The notes below the pieces were generated by a model. That model ran no database searches, had not been told where the DNA came from, and worked only from the letters and a program-made list of their open reading frames with translations. Below, piece after piece: positions 55,117-63,706 of a stretch of 64,000 nucleotides of DNA. Where the stretch lies: the NCBI GenBank assembly GCA_014360685.1, contig JACIXB010000014.1, positions 1 through 64,000 on the forward strand, given 5' to 3'. Position 1 is the stretch's first letter. Every line of letters begins with the position of its first letter. A program made the translations under genes and the position numbers. The stretch comes from Actinomycetota bacterium (GTDB lineage: Bacteria; Actinomycetota; Geothermincolia; Geothermincolales; RBG-13-55-18).

Positions 55117-55926
55117 CGGCTTGCGGGCAACCACTTCCAACCGCACGGCGTTCACGTGGACCAAGCCGTTTTCGTCGGGGGGAAAATCGCGTAGGTAACC
55201 ATCCACGAACTCGGTGATGAAGTCCTCCCTCAGGTGCTGTGGAACCCGCTGCGTGAAAGGCAGCCACGTGGTCCGTATCCACCCGGCCATGCCCTCCCGG
55301 CCCTCGTGGACCATGTCCTTGTGGATAAGCTCCACGCGCACCGGGTCAAGGCCCACCTCCTCCAGCAGGGGTACGTAGTCCTCCGGGGTGTGGAAGAGAT
55401 AGGGAATATCCATATTATGGAAGTAAGGGGACCATTTTTCGGAGGCCATCAGGGAAACCAGCACGCATGCCACCTCGGCGGCGTTGCCTCGGCCGCCCAT
55501 CTGGGCCAACATCACTCCTCCGGGCCTCAAGGCGCGGGATATCCCGGCCAGCGCCGCCGACTGGTCCCTGATCCAGTGGAGGACGGCGTTGGAGAAAACG
55601 ACATCGAAACGTTCTTTGAAGGGAAGACGGCAGGCATCCGCTACCTCCCAGAAGAGGTTGGGGTAGCGGTGGGGGGAATAGGCACGGCGAGCGTTGCGGA
55701 TCATCTCCGGCGATACGTCCACCCCCAGGACCGAGCCGCGGGGGACCCGTTCCGCCAGCTCCGCGGCCAGCATCCCGTCCCCGCAACCCAGGTCCAGGAT
55801 ATCCTCGTCCCCTCTGAGGCGGAGCTTGTCCATGAGCTCCCGTCCCCACTTCTTCTGTTGAGAGGAGAAACGACGGTAATCCTCCGCGTCCCACCGGTAA
55901 GGGGCTGTCTTCCGGGGCACGTACAT
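55111..55926 (-). CDS. SAM-dependent methyltransferase (trans-aconitate/UbiE-like)
   Basis: The 271-residue class-I methyltransferase has motif I DILDLGCGDGMLA (about residue 42), motif II SVLGVDVSPEMI, and VFSNAVLHWI with LRPGGVMLAQMGGRG as motifs III-IV. The layout is that of trans-aconitate methyltransferase and MenG/UbiE-like enzymes. The acceptor is unknown. The ATG at 55926 has an AAAGGAGG site and the gene is convergent with tauE. Confidence 0.86.
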   Translation of the reverse strand: MYVPRKTAPYRWDAEDYRRFSSQQKKWGRELMDKLRLRGDEDILDLGCGDGMLAAELAERVPRGSVLGVDVSPEMIRNARRAYSPHRYPNLFWEVADACRLPFKERFDVVFSNAVLHWIRDQSAALAGISRALRPGGVMLAQMGGRGNAAEVACVLVSLMASEKWSPYFHNMDIPYLFHTPEDYVPLLEEVGLDPVRVELIHKDMVHEGREGMAGWIRTTWLPFTQRVPQHLREDFITEFVDGYLRDFPPDENGLVHVNAVRLEVVARKPL

Positions 55927-56244
55927 CCCTCCTTTAACGGGTACCTACCGGTTGCTACGGCCGACTTCGCTTGCCAGTCCCAAAAGGGATGGCTAGGCCC
56001 CAGGCGCTTCCCGGGTCGACCCGCCCGGGGACCCGTCTCGGGTGCCGGATTTTAATATACAAGTTAACACGTCAACCGTTTAGGTCGCATAATCGGCCTG
56101 GGTCCGGGATTATCCATGCCGGGTGGTCATTCCTTTCCACTCCGGTGAAGAGGGAATTGAGATGGCGGCGATACTCGGTTTACCATTGGTATATGGGAGC
56201 ATGACCTCGGCAACGTCACCCCGTTTTTATGTACGAGGAAGGGA
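55927..56244. other. intergenic region
   Basis: About 320 bases between the divergent methyltransferase and sirtuin genes. No promoter with both boxes and no gene was found. Confidence 0.4.
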
Positions 56245-57078
56245 GTGGCTGTCTTGGCGGGAAAGGATCTGATCGAGGAGGCGGCCCGGCTGATCGCCGG
56301 CGCCAAGAACCTGGTGGCCTTCACCGGCGCGGGGGTTTCGGCGGAGAGCGGCATACCTACCTTCCGTGATCCGGGAGGCCTTTGGGACCGCTTTGATCCC
56401 TACGAGTTGGGCGGCGGGGATATCTTCTCCTCGATCTTTCGCGGCTCCAAGATCCCCGCTTCGGCCACCACCTTCGTCTCCGAGATGCTGGAGGTGCTGG
56501 AAAAGGCCCATCCCAACCCCGGCCACCTGGCCCTGGGGGAACTGGAGAGGATGGGCATCCTCCGCTCGGTGATCACCCAGAACATAGACAACCTACACCG
56601 CGAGGCGGGGAACACCCGGGTCATCGAAGTTCACGGGAACATCTTCCGCCTGGCCTGCCTGGGCTGCGGGAGCAAGATCGGCTTGAGCCGGGAGGACCTG
56701 TTCGAGCTGGGCCGGAAGCTCGTCGGGTTGTTGCAGAAAGGGGATCTGCAGGGCCTCATATCCTTGGCCTCCCGGTGTTGGTGCGGAGGGATCTGCCGCT
56801 TGGACGTGGTGGGTTTCGGGGAACCGGTGCAGGACATGCCCCAAGCGGTCCAGGAGGCGAGGCGCTCGGACGTGTTCCTGATCCTGGGAACCTCGGGTGC
56901 GGTGTACCCGGCGGCCTACCTGCCGGAGTACGCCAAGAGCGCCGGAGCCAAGCTCATCGAGATCAACGCCACCGGGTGCTATTTCCAGGAACTGGTTGAC
57001 GTGGGCATCATCGGCAAGACGGGAGAAGTGTTCCCGCGCATCGTGGAGCGGGTGCGGGAGCTCCTGGAAATGGACTGA
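56245..57078 (+). CDS. Sir2-family NAD-dependent protein deacylase
   Basis: The 277-residue cytosolic enzyme removes acyl groups from lysine using NAD. GAGVSAESGIPTFRDPGG and TQNIDNLH are the NAD-binding motifs, and VHGN holds the catalytic histidine. The zinc module has CLGC (about residues 138-141), but the second pair reads CWCGGICRL, where family members have CPxCGG, so one expected spacer residue is missing. The usual RPDVV is also RLDVV. The start may be GTG at 56245 or TTG at 56254. Confidence 0.83.
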   Translation: MAVLAGKDLIEEAARLIAGAKNLVAFTGAGVSAESGIPTFRDPGGLWDRFDPYELGGGDIFSSIFRGSKIPASATTFVSEMLEVLEKAHPNPGHLALGELERMGILRSVITQNIDNLHREAGNTRVIEVHGNIFRLACLGCGSKIGLSREDLFELGRKLVGLLQKGDLQGLISLASRCWCGGICRLDVVGFGEPVQDMPQAVQEARRSDVFLILGTSGAVYPAAYLPEYAKSAGAKLIEINATGCYFQELVDVGIIGKTGEVFPRIVERVRELLEMD

Positions 57079-57273
57079 ATCGCACCCGTTCCCAAAAGTG
57101 CCGAGGAAAACTTTGGGACATGTCTTCGCGTGCCTGCATTAAAGAGAAGGCTGCTGTAGATGGCTCGCTGCATAGAGCACCCTTTTCCCTTTTCCCGGGA
57201 CGAGGGGGCCAACATCGAGCGACGGGGAGGTTCCACGAAGAAGGAGGCAAAAGCGAACGACGGGGAGGTGTCC

Positions 57274-58917
57274 ATGAAGATCAAGAGCGGTCCCATTTTC
57301 GACGGCAGCGATTTCCCCGTGAGCATGGCTCGGCTGGCAATCATGAGGGGCTTGGGGGTGGACATCGATGAACTCCGGGAGAAGCCCATCATCGCCGTGG
57401 CCGGCTCGCACACGGAGATGAACCCCGGTCACATGCACTTGGGGGTCCTGGCCGAACGCGTGAAGGAGGGCGTCCATGCCGCGGGAGGCATACCGTTCGA
57501 GTTCAACGTACCCGCCCCTTGCGACGGCTTCACCGAGGGGAACGAGGGCATGCGCTTCGTGCTTCCCCAGAGGGAGCTCATCGCGGACGCGGTGGAGACC
57601 TACGTGCGGAGCATGCTCTTCGACGGGCTGGTGCTGATAGCCTCCTGTGACAAGATCATTCCCGGGATGATCATGGCCGCCTGTCGCCTTGACCTTCCGA
57701 CGATCATGGTGACCGGGGGACCCAATTCATTCCACATAAGATTCGGGCCTCGCTACCGGGGCAGCGTTTTTCACAAGGATTACCAGGAGCTCCTGGACAA
57801 GCTGGAGACCACGACCTGCGCCACCTGTGGTGCCTGCGAGCTCATGGGCACCGCCAACACCTTCCAATGCCTGGCCGAGGCCATGGGCCTGACCATACCC
57901 GGTTCGGCCAACGTCCCCGCCTTCCATTCCGAGAAGTTGCTCTTGGCCCGGAAAGCGGGGATGCGCGTGGTCAGGATGGTGGAAGAGGGACTCACGGCAC
58001 GTAAGGTCCTGAGCTTGAAATCCCTGGAGAACGCCCTTATGGTGGACCTGGCCATCGGGGGATCCACCAATTCCGCCCTCCATCTACCGGCCATCGCCCA
58101 CGCCTTGGGTAGCGCGCTACCCCTCTCCCGCTTCAACGATTTCAACCGTCGGATTCCCACCCTCTGTTCCATAGCCCCCAACGGTCCCCACGGCATCCTT
58201 GACCTTTACCGCGCCGGAGGGGTGCCGGCGGTGATGAAGGAGATCGCCGACGACCTTCACCTGGATACCATGAATGTCATGGGGCAGACCCTGGAAGAGG
58301 CCCTGGGAGACGTGGAGGTCAAGGACCGAGGGGTGATCAGGAGCCGAGCGAACCCGTTCTTCCCGGAGGGAGGGACGGTGGTGCTTTACGGGAACCTGGC
58401 CCCGGACGGGGCGGTGGTCAAGCAGTCTGCGGTGGACCGGGAGATGATGCGCTTCGAAGGTCCGGCGCGGGTTTTCGAGTCCGAGGCCGAATGCCTTGCC
58501 GCCCTGCGGGAGAACCGCCTGCGAGACGGGGAGGTGGTGGTCATCCGCAACGAGGGCCCCAGGGGCGGGCCGGGGATGCCGGAGACCCTGGCGGTGACAG
58601 CGGGGCTGGAGCTGCACGGCCTGCGCCGCATAGCCCTGGTGACCGACGGACGCTTCTCCGGCGCTACCTCCGGTCCCTGCGTGGGTCACGTCTCCCCGGA
58701 GGCCTTCGACGGCGGGCCCATCGCCCTGATCAGGGACGGTGACCTCATCTCCATAGATATCCCGGCCCGGACAATCGAGGTGCGGCTGACTGAGTCGGAG
58801 CTGGAGGACCGAAGAAAGGGCTGGAAGCCCAGGGAGAAGGAAATACCGCGGGGGTTCATGCGCCGCTACGTGCGCCTGGTCACCACTGCGGCCAGGGGAG
58901 CGGTGTTGGAGGCCTGA
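57274..58917 (+). CDS. Dihydroxy-acid/phosphogluconate dehydratase family (IlvD/Edd)
   Basis: The 547-residue protein carries the IlvD/Edd signature: PAPCDGFTEGNEGMRF, then SCDKIIPGMIMA, CATCGACELMGTANTF, and a C-terminal RNEGPRGGPGMPE with DGRFSGATSGPCVGHVSPEA. The cysteines around DKI/CxxC fit [2Fe-2S] or [4Fe-4S] coordination. Length is close to IlvD (about 560). Substrate could be dihydroxyisovalerate, a sugar acid or 6-phosphogluconate; with the kinase-dehydrogenase fusion 11 kb away, a sugar-acid role is possible but speculative. The ATG at 57274 has GGGGAGGTG upstream. Confidence 0.85.
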   Translation: MKIKSGPIFDGSDFPVSMARLAIMRGLGVDIDELREKPIIAVAGSHTEMNPGHMHLGVLAERVKEGVHAAGGIPFEFNVPAPCDGFTEGNEGMRFVLPQRELIADAVETYVRSMLFDGLVLIASCDKIIPGMIMAACRLDLPTIMVTGGPNSFHIRFGPRYRGSVFHKDYQELLDKLETTTCATCGACELMGTANTFQCLAEAMGLTIPGSANVPAFHSEKLLLARKAGMRVVRMVEEGLTARKVLSLKSLENALMVDLAIGGSTNSALHLPAIAHALGSALPLSRFNDFNRRIPTLCSIAPNGPHGILDLYRAGGVPAVMKEIADDLHLDTMNVMGQTLEEALGDVEVKDRGVIRSRANPFFPEGGTVVLYGNLAPDGAVVKQSAVDREMMRFEGPARVFESEAECLAALRENRLRDGEVVVIRNEGPRGGPGMPETLAVTAGLELHGLRRIALVTDGRFSGATSGPCVGHVSPEAFDGGPIALIRDGDLISIDIPARTIEVRLTESELEDRRKGWKPREKEIPRGFMRRYVRLVTTAARGAVLEA

Positions 58918-59272
58918 CCGTCCCGCTCACCCTCCTTCGCCGGCCGAACAGGAGGGGGATGGCCATTGCCCGCGCAGGTCCCCGCCGTGGGAGTGGCTGG
59001 ACTTCGAGGAGGATTCCGGGCCCGTAAAAATCAAGGGCCATACTTATACCTCGGCGAGGCGGCAGGCGGGATAAGCGGCGGACCCAAGGTGCCGGTTCCC
59101 TCGCCTCCCGGGAAGTGACCGGACATGTGGACATGACCGGGTAACCCCAGCGTCGGAAAGGATCATCGGCAGGAGCGCAGCGGTTTTTCATGCGGGAGAC
59201 GGATTGTTGCCCCCTTTCCCCGCGTTTATACTATGTAACGACACCTCGGATTTCATTAGGCGGAGGCAAAGA
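58918..59272. other. intergenic region with a promoter for the thioesterase gene
   Basis: About 355 bases. TATACT (59226-59231) about 40 bases before the GTG start is a plausible -10. No gene is supported in the remainder. Confidence 0.4.
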
Positions 59273-59701
59273 GTGTTCTCGCAGCAGGAGTGGCAGCAGC
59301 GAGTCGAGGAAATCATAAAGGACCGCACCAGGTATGCCCCCTACTATCTCCTCCTGGGCATGAGGGTGAGGGAACTGCTTCCCGGAAGATCCCTCCTGGA
59401 GCTCGAGGCGGGGCCTTGCCACCTGGATGAGCGAGGGAAGGTGCATCCCGGAGTCGTCTTTTCGCTGGCGGACGCCGCCGCCGGGGTGGCCGCCGTGACT
59501 CTCTTTCCGGAAGGTTCGCGACGCGTGGTCACCGTGGAGATGAAGTTGAACTATCTGGATGAGGCCGGCGCAGGCCCACTCGTTGCCCTCGGTGAGGCGG
59601 AAGGGAAAAGAGAGCGCGTGATTTTTTCGAAGGTCGAGGTCTTCGATGGAGGAGGATCGAAGGTAGCCTACGGCTTCGCAACCCTCATGTTCAACACCTG
59701 A
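59273..59701 (+). CDS. PaaI-type hotdog thioesterase
   Basis: The 142-residue protein matches the PaaI/acyl-CoA thioesterase hotdog fold: HLDERGKVHPGVVFSLADAA with the conserved His/Asp region, GVAAVTLFPEG, VTVEMKLNYLDEA and a final VFDGGGSKVAYGFATLMF. It hydrolyses acyl- or aryl-CoA. GTG at 59273 with a GGAGG site six bases upstream is chosen; the frame is open upstream to 59204, but that would add an atypical tail. The substrate is unknown. Confidence 0.82.
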   Translation: MFSQQEWQQRVEEIIKDRTRYAPYYLLLGMRVRELLPGRSLLELEAGPCHLDERGKVHPGVVFSLADAAAGVAAVTLFPEGSRRVVTVEMKLNYLDEAGAGPLVALGEAEGKRERVIFSKVEVFDGGGSKVAYGFATLMFNT

Positions 59702-59735
59702 CGGCGACCCCTCTCCCGTTTCCCTCGGCCATGGC

Positions 59736-60590
59736 GTGTGCCTTTCCGACGGCATGCTTACCGAAATCGAAGGGATACACGCGGTGGTTCTGCAGGTCGA
59801 GGGCCGGCAGAAGGGATTGCTGGAAGGGAGGTATGTCGAGGATTTGTGGGGCTTTTTCGGCTTGCCGGAAATACTCACCAGGGATGAAAGCCTGGTGGGG
59901 CCACCGGGTCTGGGAAAGGAACTGCGAGCCGGCATCCCGTCATGGAAGCGAATCGACAAGCTGGCTCTGGCCGATGCCCTTGGATGGGGGGAGATATCGT
60001 GCGGCAACACAACCCTCAAGCGGGTATCCCTGACCTTCGACGCCGGTGCCGGCGGACTGCCCACGCCGGCCATCCTGGACAGCCTCGGGGAGGCGGGAGT
60101 GCACGCTACCTTCTTTCTCACCGGCCGGTTCGCGGAATCCTACCCGGAATTGGTGAAGCGGATGGCGGAAGAAGGGCATGAGTTGGCCAACCACTCCTAT
60201 AGCCATCCAAGGTTTACGGAGATAGGAGCCGAAGAAGCCCGCCGGCAAATAACTCGAACGGAGGATTTGATAAGGAAAATTACCGGACTGTCCACCAGAC
60301 CCTATTTCCGTTTCCCTTACGGGGCGCGGAACGGTGAACTGGTGGCCTTGGTAAACCGGGAAGGGTACTTGAGCATTTTCTGGACCATCGACACCCTCGA
60401 TTGGGATGCGTCCACGACTTGCGAGCAGATACGGAGTAGGGTGATGAGGAATATCAAGCCGGGGGCGATAATCCTGATGCATTGCGGTTCACCCCAGGAA
60501 GCCCAGGCCCTGCCCCTTGTGATCCGGGACCTGAGAGAGATGGGCTACGAGCCGACGACCCTCACGGAGTTGCTCTCGGATGGCACATAA
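59736..60590 (+). CDS. Polysaccharide deacetylase (NodB-like)
   Basis: The 284-residue protein has a C-terminal NodB domain (from about residue 95): SLTFDAGAGG with the metal-binding Asp, the H-x3-H in NHSYSHPRF, RFPYGARNGE and a final TIDTLDWDAS and IILMHCGSP. It would deacetylate N-acetylated polysaccharide. There is no signal peptide or membrane anchor. The N-terminal 90 residues are not recognised. The start is uncertain (GTG at 59736 or ATG at 59754, neither with a good ribosome binding site), so the 5' end could be truncated. Confidence 0.78.
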   Translation: MCLSDGMLTEIEGIHAVVLQVEGRQKGLLEGRYVEDLWGFFGLPEILTRDESLVGPPGLGKELRAGIPSWKRIDKLALADALGWGEISCGNTTLKRVSLTFDAGAGGLPTPAILDSLGEAGVHATFFLTGRFAESYPELVKRMAEEGHELANHSYSHPRFTEIGAEEARRQITRTEDLIRKITGLSTRPYFRFPYGARNGELVALVNREGYLSIFWTIDTLDWDASTTCEQIRSRVMRNIKPGAIILMHCGSPQEAQALPLVIRDLREMGYEPTTLTELLSDGT

Positions 60591-60702
60591 CATGGTGGGC
60601 GGAAAGTCGAGGGCAGGAATGGAAATCGGCAGGATATGACGCGGGCTTGGGCGACCCCGATGGAAGCGAGGGCCCAAGAAACGCCATGTCCTTCAGCCCT
60701 TT

Positions 60703-61851
60703 CTACTCCACGAGCACGTTTTCCGGAAGGCGCCGGGTGAGGATGTCGGCGGCTTCCTCCACCATCTCCTCCAATACCTGGCCGGCCGGCTTGATGTCCT
60801 TGATGAGTCCCGCCACCTGGCCGGCGAAACCGCCGATGTATTCATCCCGGTTGTCCCGGAGGAAGGCGGCCAGGAGGGAAGAGGATACCAGGACCTGTAG
60901 GGGGAAGGGCAACGGCTCCAGGCCGGATTCCTCCCAGAGGGTGTGGAACTTACTGGTAATGGAGCGCAGGGTCTTGCCGGTGAACATGGTGGAGACCTTG
61001 GTGTCCTCGTCGGTGGCCTCCACTATGTGGCGCTTGATGATCTCCGGGGCTCCACCTTCCACGGTGGCCAGGAAGCGCGTGCCCACCCATACGCCCACGC
61101 AGCCCATGGCCAGGGCGGCGGCCAGGCCCCTACCGTCTCCTATACCTCCGGCGGCCAGCACGGGGACGGGATAGGCGGCGTCTATGCAGGCGGGAACCAG
61201 GGCCATGGTCCCTATCCTCCCGGTGTGACCTCCGGCCTCGTGCCCCTGCGCCACCAGGAGGTCGATTCCCGCCTCCGCCATCCTCCGGGCGTTCTTGGTG
61301 TTCCCGGTAATGGCCAGCACCTTGGTGCCCACGGCATGGGCCTCCTCCACCATGAAGCCGGGATTTCCCAAGCCGGCGCAGAACAGAGGGACCCTTTCCT
61401 CCAGGCAGACCTTTATGGCTTCCCGGGGACGCATGGTCGTGGTGTCCATCTTGACCGTCACCTCCACGTCGGGCAAGCCGAGGTCCTGCTTGACCTTGCT
61501 TACCCAGTCCTGGTGCGCCTGGGGGAGGGTCTTCAGGAGCTGGCTCAGTGGGATCTCCCCTTCCCCTTCGGCCTCGGGAAGATCCACGATGTTTTTGGGG
61601 AGGAGGATATCCACCCCGAAGGGTTTGTCGGTGCGAGACTTTATCTCCCGGATAGCCTCACGCAGCTCACCGATGGAGTAACCGCTGGCTCCCAACACCC
61701 CCAGGCCCCCGGCCTCGGAGACCGCCACTACCAGGTCCACCGGTGCCCCCGTCTCCTCTCCCAGGAGGTTGGGCCCCATCCCCGCGCTGAGGATGGGATA
61801 CTCGATTCCCAACATATCGCAGAGCTTGGTGCGCAGAACCCGCTTTCCCAT
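60703..61851 (-). CDS. Nitronate monooxygenase / 2-nitropropane dioxygenase-like FMN enzyme
   Basis: The 382-residue protein has the FMN barrel motifs AGMGPNLLGEETG, VAVSEAGGLGVLGASGY, AQGHEAGGHTGRIGTMALVP (the GHxGGH-like segment) and VLAAGGIGDGRGLAAALAMGC, with VWVGTRF. These fit nitronate monooxygenase, and also FabK-type enoyl-ACP reductases. Which reaction it performs cannot be read from sequence. The ATG at 61851 has AAGGGGAG upstream; another ATG at 61866 is in frame. It is convergent with the deacetylase. Confidence 0.86.
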   Translation of the reverse strand: MGKRVLRTKLCDMLGIEYPILSAGMGPNLLGEETGAPVDLVVAVSEAGGLGVLGASGYSIGELREAIREIKSRTDKPFGVDILLPKNIVDLPEAEGEGEIPLSQLLKTLPQAHQDWVSKVKQDLGLPDVEVTVKMDTTTMRPREAIKVCLEERVPLFCAGLGNPGFMVEEAHAVGTKVLAITGNTKNARRMAEAGIDLLVAQGHEAGGHTGRIGTMALVPACIDAAYPVPVLAAGGIGDGRGLAAALAMGCVGVWVGTRFLATVEGGAPEIIKRHIVEATDEDTKVSTMFTGKTLRSITSKFHTLWEESGLEPLPFPLQVLVSSSLLAAFLRDNRDEYIGGFAGQVAGLIKDIKPAGQVLEEMVEEAADILTRRLPENVLVE

Positions 61852-62179
61852 GATCTCCCCTTTCATCCCCGCCGGTCGTTCCGGCCCCGGACGGTTTATC
61901 TTTCCCCGTGAATACTATATACCGAATGACCTTCGTTTCCATACATGGCATGGCGACGGATACCTTTCCAATTCATGGCCACCGGCGTTCATGCGCCTGA
62001 CATTCCTGACCTTTCAGGACCGCTTGGACCTCGTTTTGTGAAGGAGGGATCCAGGGGGAGGGAACAGGTAGGGTAAAGGCATGGATAAGGCAAAGAGGTA
62101 GAAGATTGGGCGGAAATTTAATATTGACATAATGTCAATATAGGACTATATTCAATATAGTCGAAAGGAGGTCATAAAT
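61852..62179. other. intergenic region with the PadR promoter
   Basis: About 330 bases between divergent genes; the PadR promoter and operators (62121-62162) are described separately. No other gene is supported. Confidence 0.5.
62121..62162 (+). promoter_or_regulatory. promoter with two overlapping palindromes upstream of the PadR gene
   Basis: TTGACA (62124-62129) and TATATT (62147-62152) are 17 bases apart. A perfect 21-base palindrome (ATATTGACAT-A-ATGTCAATAT, 62121-62141) covers the -35 box. A perfect 19-base palindrome (GACTATATT-C-AATATAGTC, 62144-62162) covers the -10 box. A dimeric regulator bound to either would block RNA polymerase, which fits autoregulation by the PadR protein. 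Confidence 0.85.
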
Positions 62180-62668
62180 ATGCATTTTCACGGGAGATCT
62201 TACGGCGATGAAGGCCCCAACCGGGCCGGCCGGGAAGGCGAAGAAGGGCATCCCCATCATTTCTTCGCTATGATGGGAGGACGCTTTCGCCCCGGCATGG
62301 GACTCATGGAAGGCGGGTTCATGGGGCTGGGTGCGGGTTTCATGCGTCACCTACTAAGGCCGGCGGTCCTTTTACTCCTTGCGGAGGAACCATCCCACGG
62401 ATACCGGTTGATGGGCAGGCTGAAGGAGTTGGGGATCGGAAAGGGCATGGACCCCTCGCTCCTCTACCGGCTCTTGCGCGTGATGGATAAATCGGGTCTG
62501 GCCGAGAGCACGCTTGACGACACCGGGGCCGGTCCCGCGCGCAAGGTATATCGCCTTACGCCGCAGGGCATGGAGCTGCTGGACATGTGGATGTCCAGGT
62601 TGGACGACGACCTCGAGATAGTGGAGAGGATCAGGGAGCGTTACCATAGGCTGGAAAGAAGGTCGTAG
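62180..62668 (+). CDS. PadR-family transcriptional regulator
   Basis: The 162-residue protein has an N-terminal region rich in His, Gly and Met (about residues 1-50) and a PadR winged helix (about 58-140): LLRPAVLLLLAEEPSHGYRLM, DPSLLYRLLRVMDKSGL and VYRLTPQGMELLDMW. The histidine- and glycine-rich N-terminus is unusual and might bind a metal. The ATG at 62180 follows AAAGGAGGT. The divergent nitronate-monooxygenase-like gene and the gene itself are likely targets, because the palindromes lie between them. Confidence 0.88.
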   Translation: MHFHGRSYGDEGPNRAGREGEEGHPHHFFAMMGGRFRPGMGLMEGGFMGLGAGFMRHLLRPAVLLLLAEEPSHGYRLMGRLKELGIGKGMDPSLLYRLLRVMDKSGLAESTLDDTGAGPARKVYRLTPQGMELLDMWMSRLDDDLEIVERIRERYHRLERRS

Positions 62669-63094
62669 CCGGAATTGCAAACGGTTCGTCTTCGTGGATT
62701 GAGGCGACGGCATCCAGGTAATCCCCGGCTCCCAGGGGCGGGCGTTCGCCCATAAAGTCCGATCCCAGGCCCGCCTTCCTCCCATGACTATACAGGCCTC
62801 CGGATCAACGGCGCGGATTTCCTCCGCAACGGCATCGAGAATCGCCATTTAGGCCCGCGGATGCGGTCAGGTTCGCCGGACGATGGGCATGTCCTCCCTG
62901 CCCCGGCGCAAAGGACCGGATCTCCGGCCCACCGTGCCTTGCTTCCCGACGTGGAAACCTGAGCGGCGGAAAAGCTCTTAAGGGTAAGCACCTGGAATAC
63001 GGAGTTTATCCCCGAAGGCGGCATGGAAAAATAAGTTCTGTGATCAGGAAACGGGAATCGCTGGCCGACGAGGTTCATGCACAGGAGGTGAAAG
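62669..63094. other. intergenic region
   Basis: About 425 bases. No supported gene. A leftward frame near 62700-62848 reads AILDAVAEEIRAVDPEA and might be a relic, but it lacks motifs of any family and overlaps the PadR gene. Confidence 0.35.
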
Positions 63095-63214
63095 GTGGCG
63101 GAGTGGGTCTGCAAGAAGTGCGGTTACGTGAGGGATTCGCGTTGCAAGCCGAAAAAGTGCCCCAACTGCGACGCCCAGAACGCCTTTGAAAAGAAGGAAG
63201 GCAAGTCCAAGTAG
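63095..63214 (+). CDS. RCKP-type rubredoxin-like small protein
   Basis: A 39-residue protein starting at GTG 63095 with AGGAGGTG upstream. It has CKKCGYVRDSRCKPKKCPNC: a CxxC pair, the RCKP stretch and another CxxC, the pattern of the small rubredoxin-like zinc/iron proteins called RCKP-type. Such proteins probably bind one metal ion and act in redox or in regulation; the role is unknown. It is too short to stand out in ordinary gene finding. Confidence 0.75.
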   Translation: MAEWVCKKCGYVRDSRCKPKKCPNCDAQNAFEKKEGKSK

Positions 63215-63706
63215 CGGCGAGGGGAAAAGAAATCGGGGATGCGTCCCGTGGGTAGTTTCGAAGACCACGGCTCGATGATGATCGTCGCGCTTCCGTTCGT
63301 GTTAGGCGTAAAACCGCCGGACTGCGATGACCTCAAGATGACCTGGATAATATGGGCAAGGGTGGTTGATCCAGGGGCGCTAAGGGCGGGAAGATGCCGG
63401 GGATGACCGCGCTGATAGCCGGTGTGCGTGTTAATAAGACTCGCTCCTGGGGCACCCCCCAAATATCTAGGTGCGGCGGATGGGACGCGGGTATGACTGG
63501 GTGCGCGTGAAGCGGGAAAGGCCGGACAGCGATCATGTAAAAACAGAAAGCGCGGCCAAGGGCAACACCTTATCGACGCACGGAACGCGTAACTCACCCT
63601 CCTCGCCGCATTCCGAGGCCCGGCACGTTTCGACGGGCAACCCCTTATCGACGCAGGGAACGGGTGACTCCCGGAGGGAATTTCCCGTTAAGGGCCGGAA
63701 GTTATC
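63215..63706. other. non-coding region with a pair of 35-base direct repeats
   Basis: About 490 bases between the RCKP-type gene and the MerR-type gene. Two 35-base copies (63561-63595 and 63636-63670) match at 31 of 35 positions and start 75 bases apart. No gene is supported. Confidence 0.5.
63561..63670 (+). repeat. 35-base direct repeat pair
   Basis: Both copies contain the core CCTTATCGACGCA and end in (A/G)ACTC. They are not palindromic. They lie downstream of the leftward HspR-like gene, so they are not its operator. Confidence 0.6.

Noticed and set aside
57091-57119. A hairpin (CCCAAAAGT with ACTTTGGG) after the sirtuin stop as a terminator.
   Set aside because: It has a bulge and no T tract on the plus strand, so it is not a convincing Rho-independent terminator.
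62700-62848. A leftward frame reading AILDAVAEEIRAVDPEA that resembles the start of a nucleotidyltransferase-like protein.
   Set aside because: The glycine-serine nucleotide-binding motif is absent, it overlaps the PadR gene, and it is too short to support.
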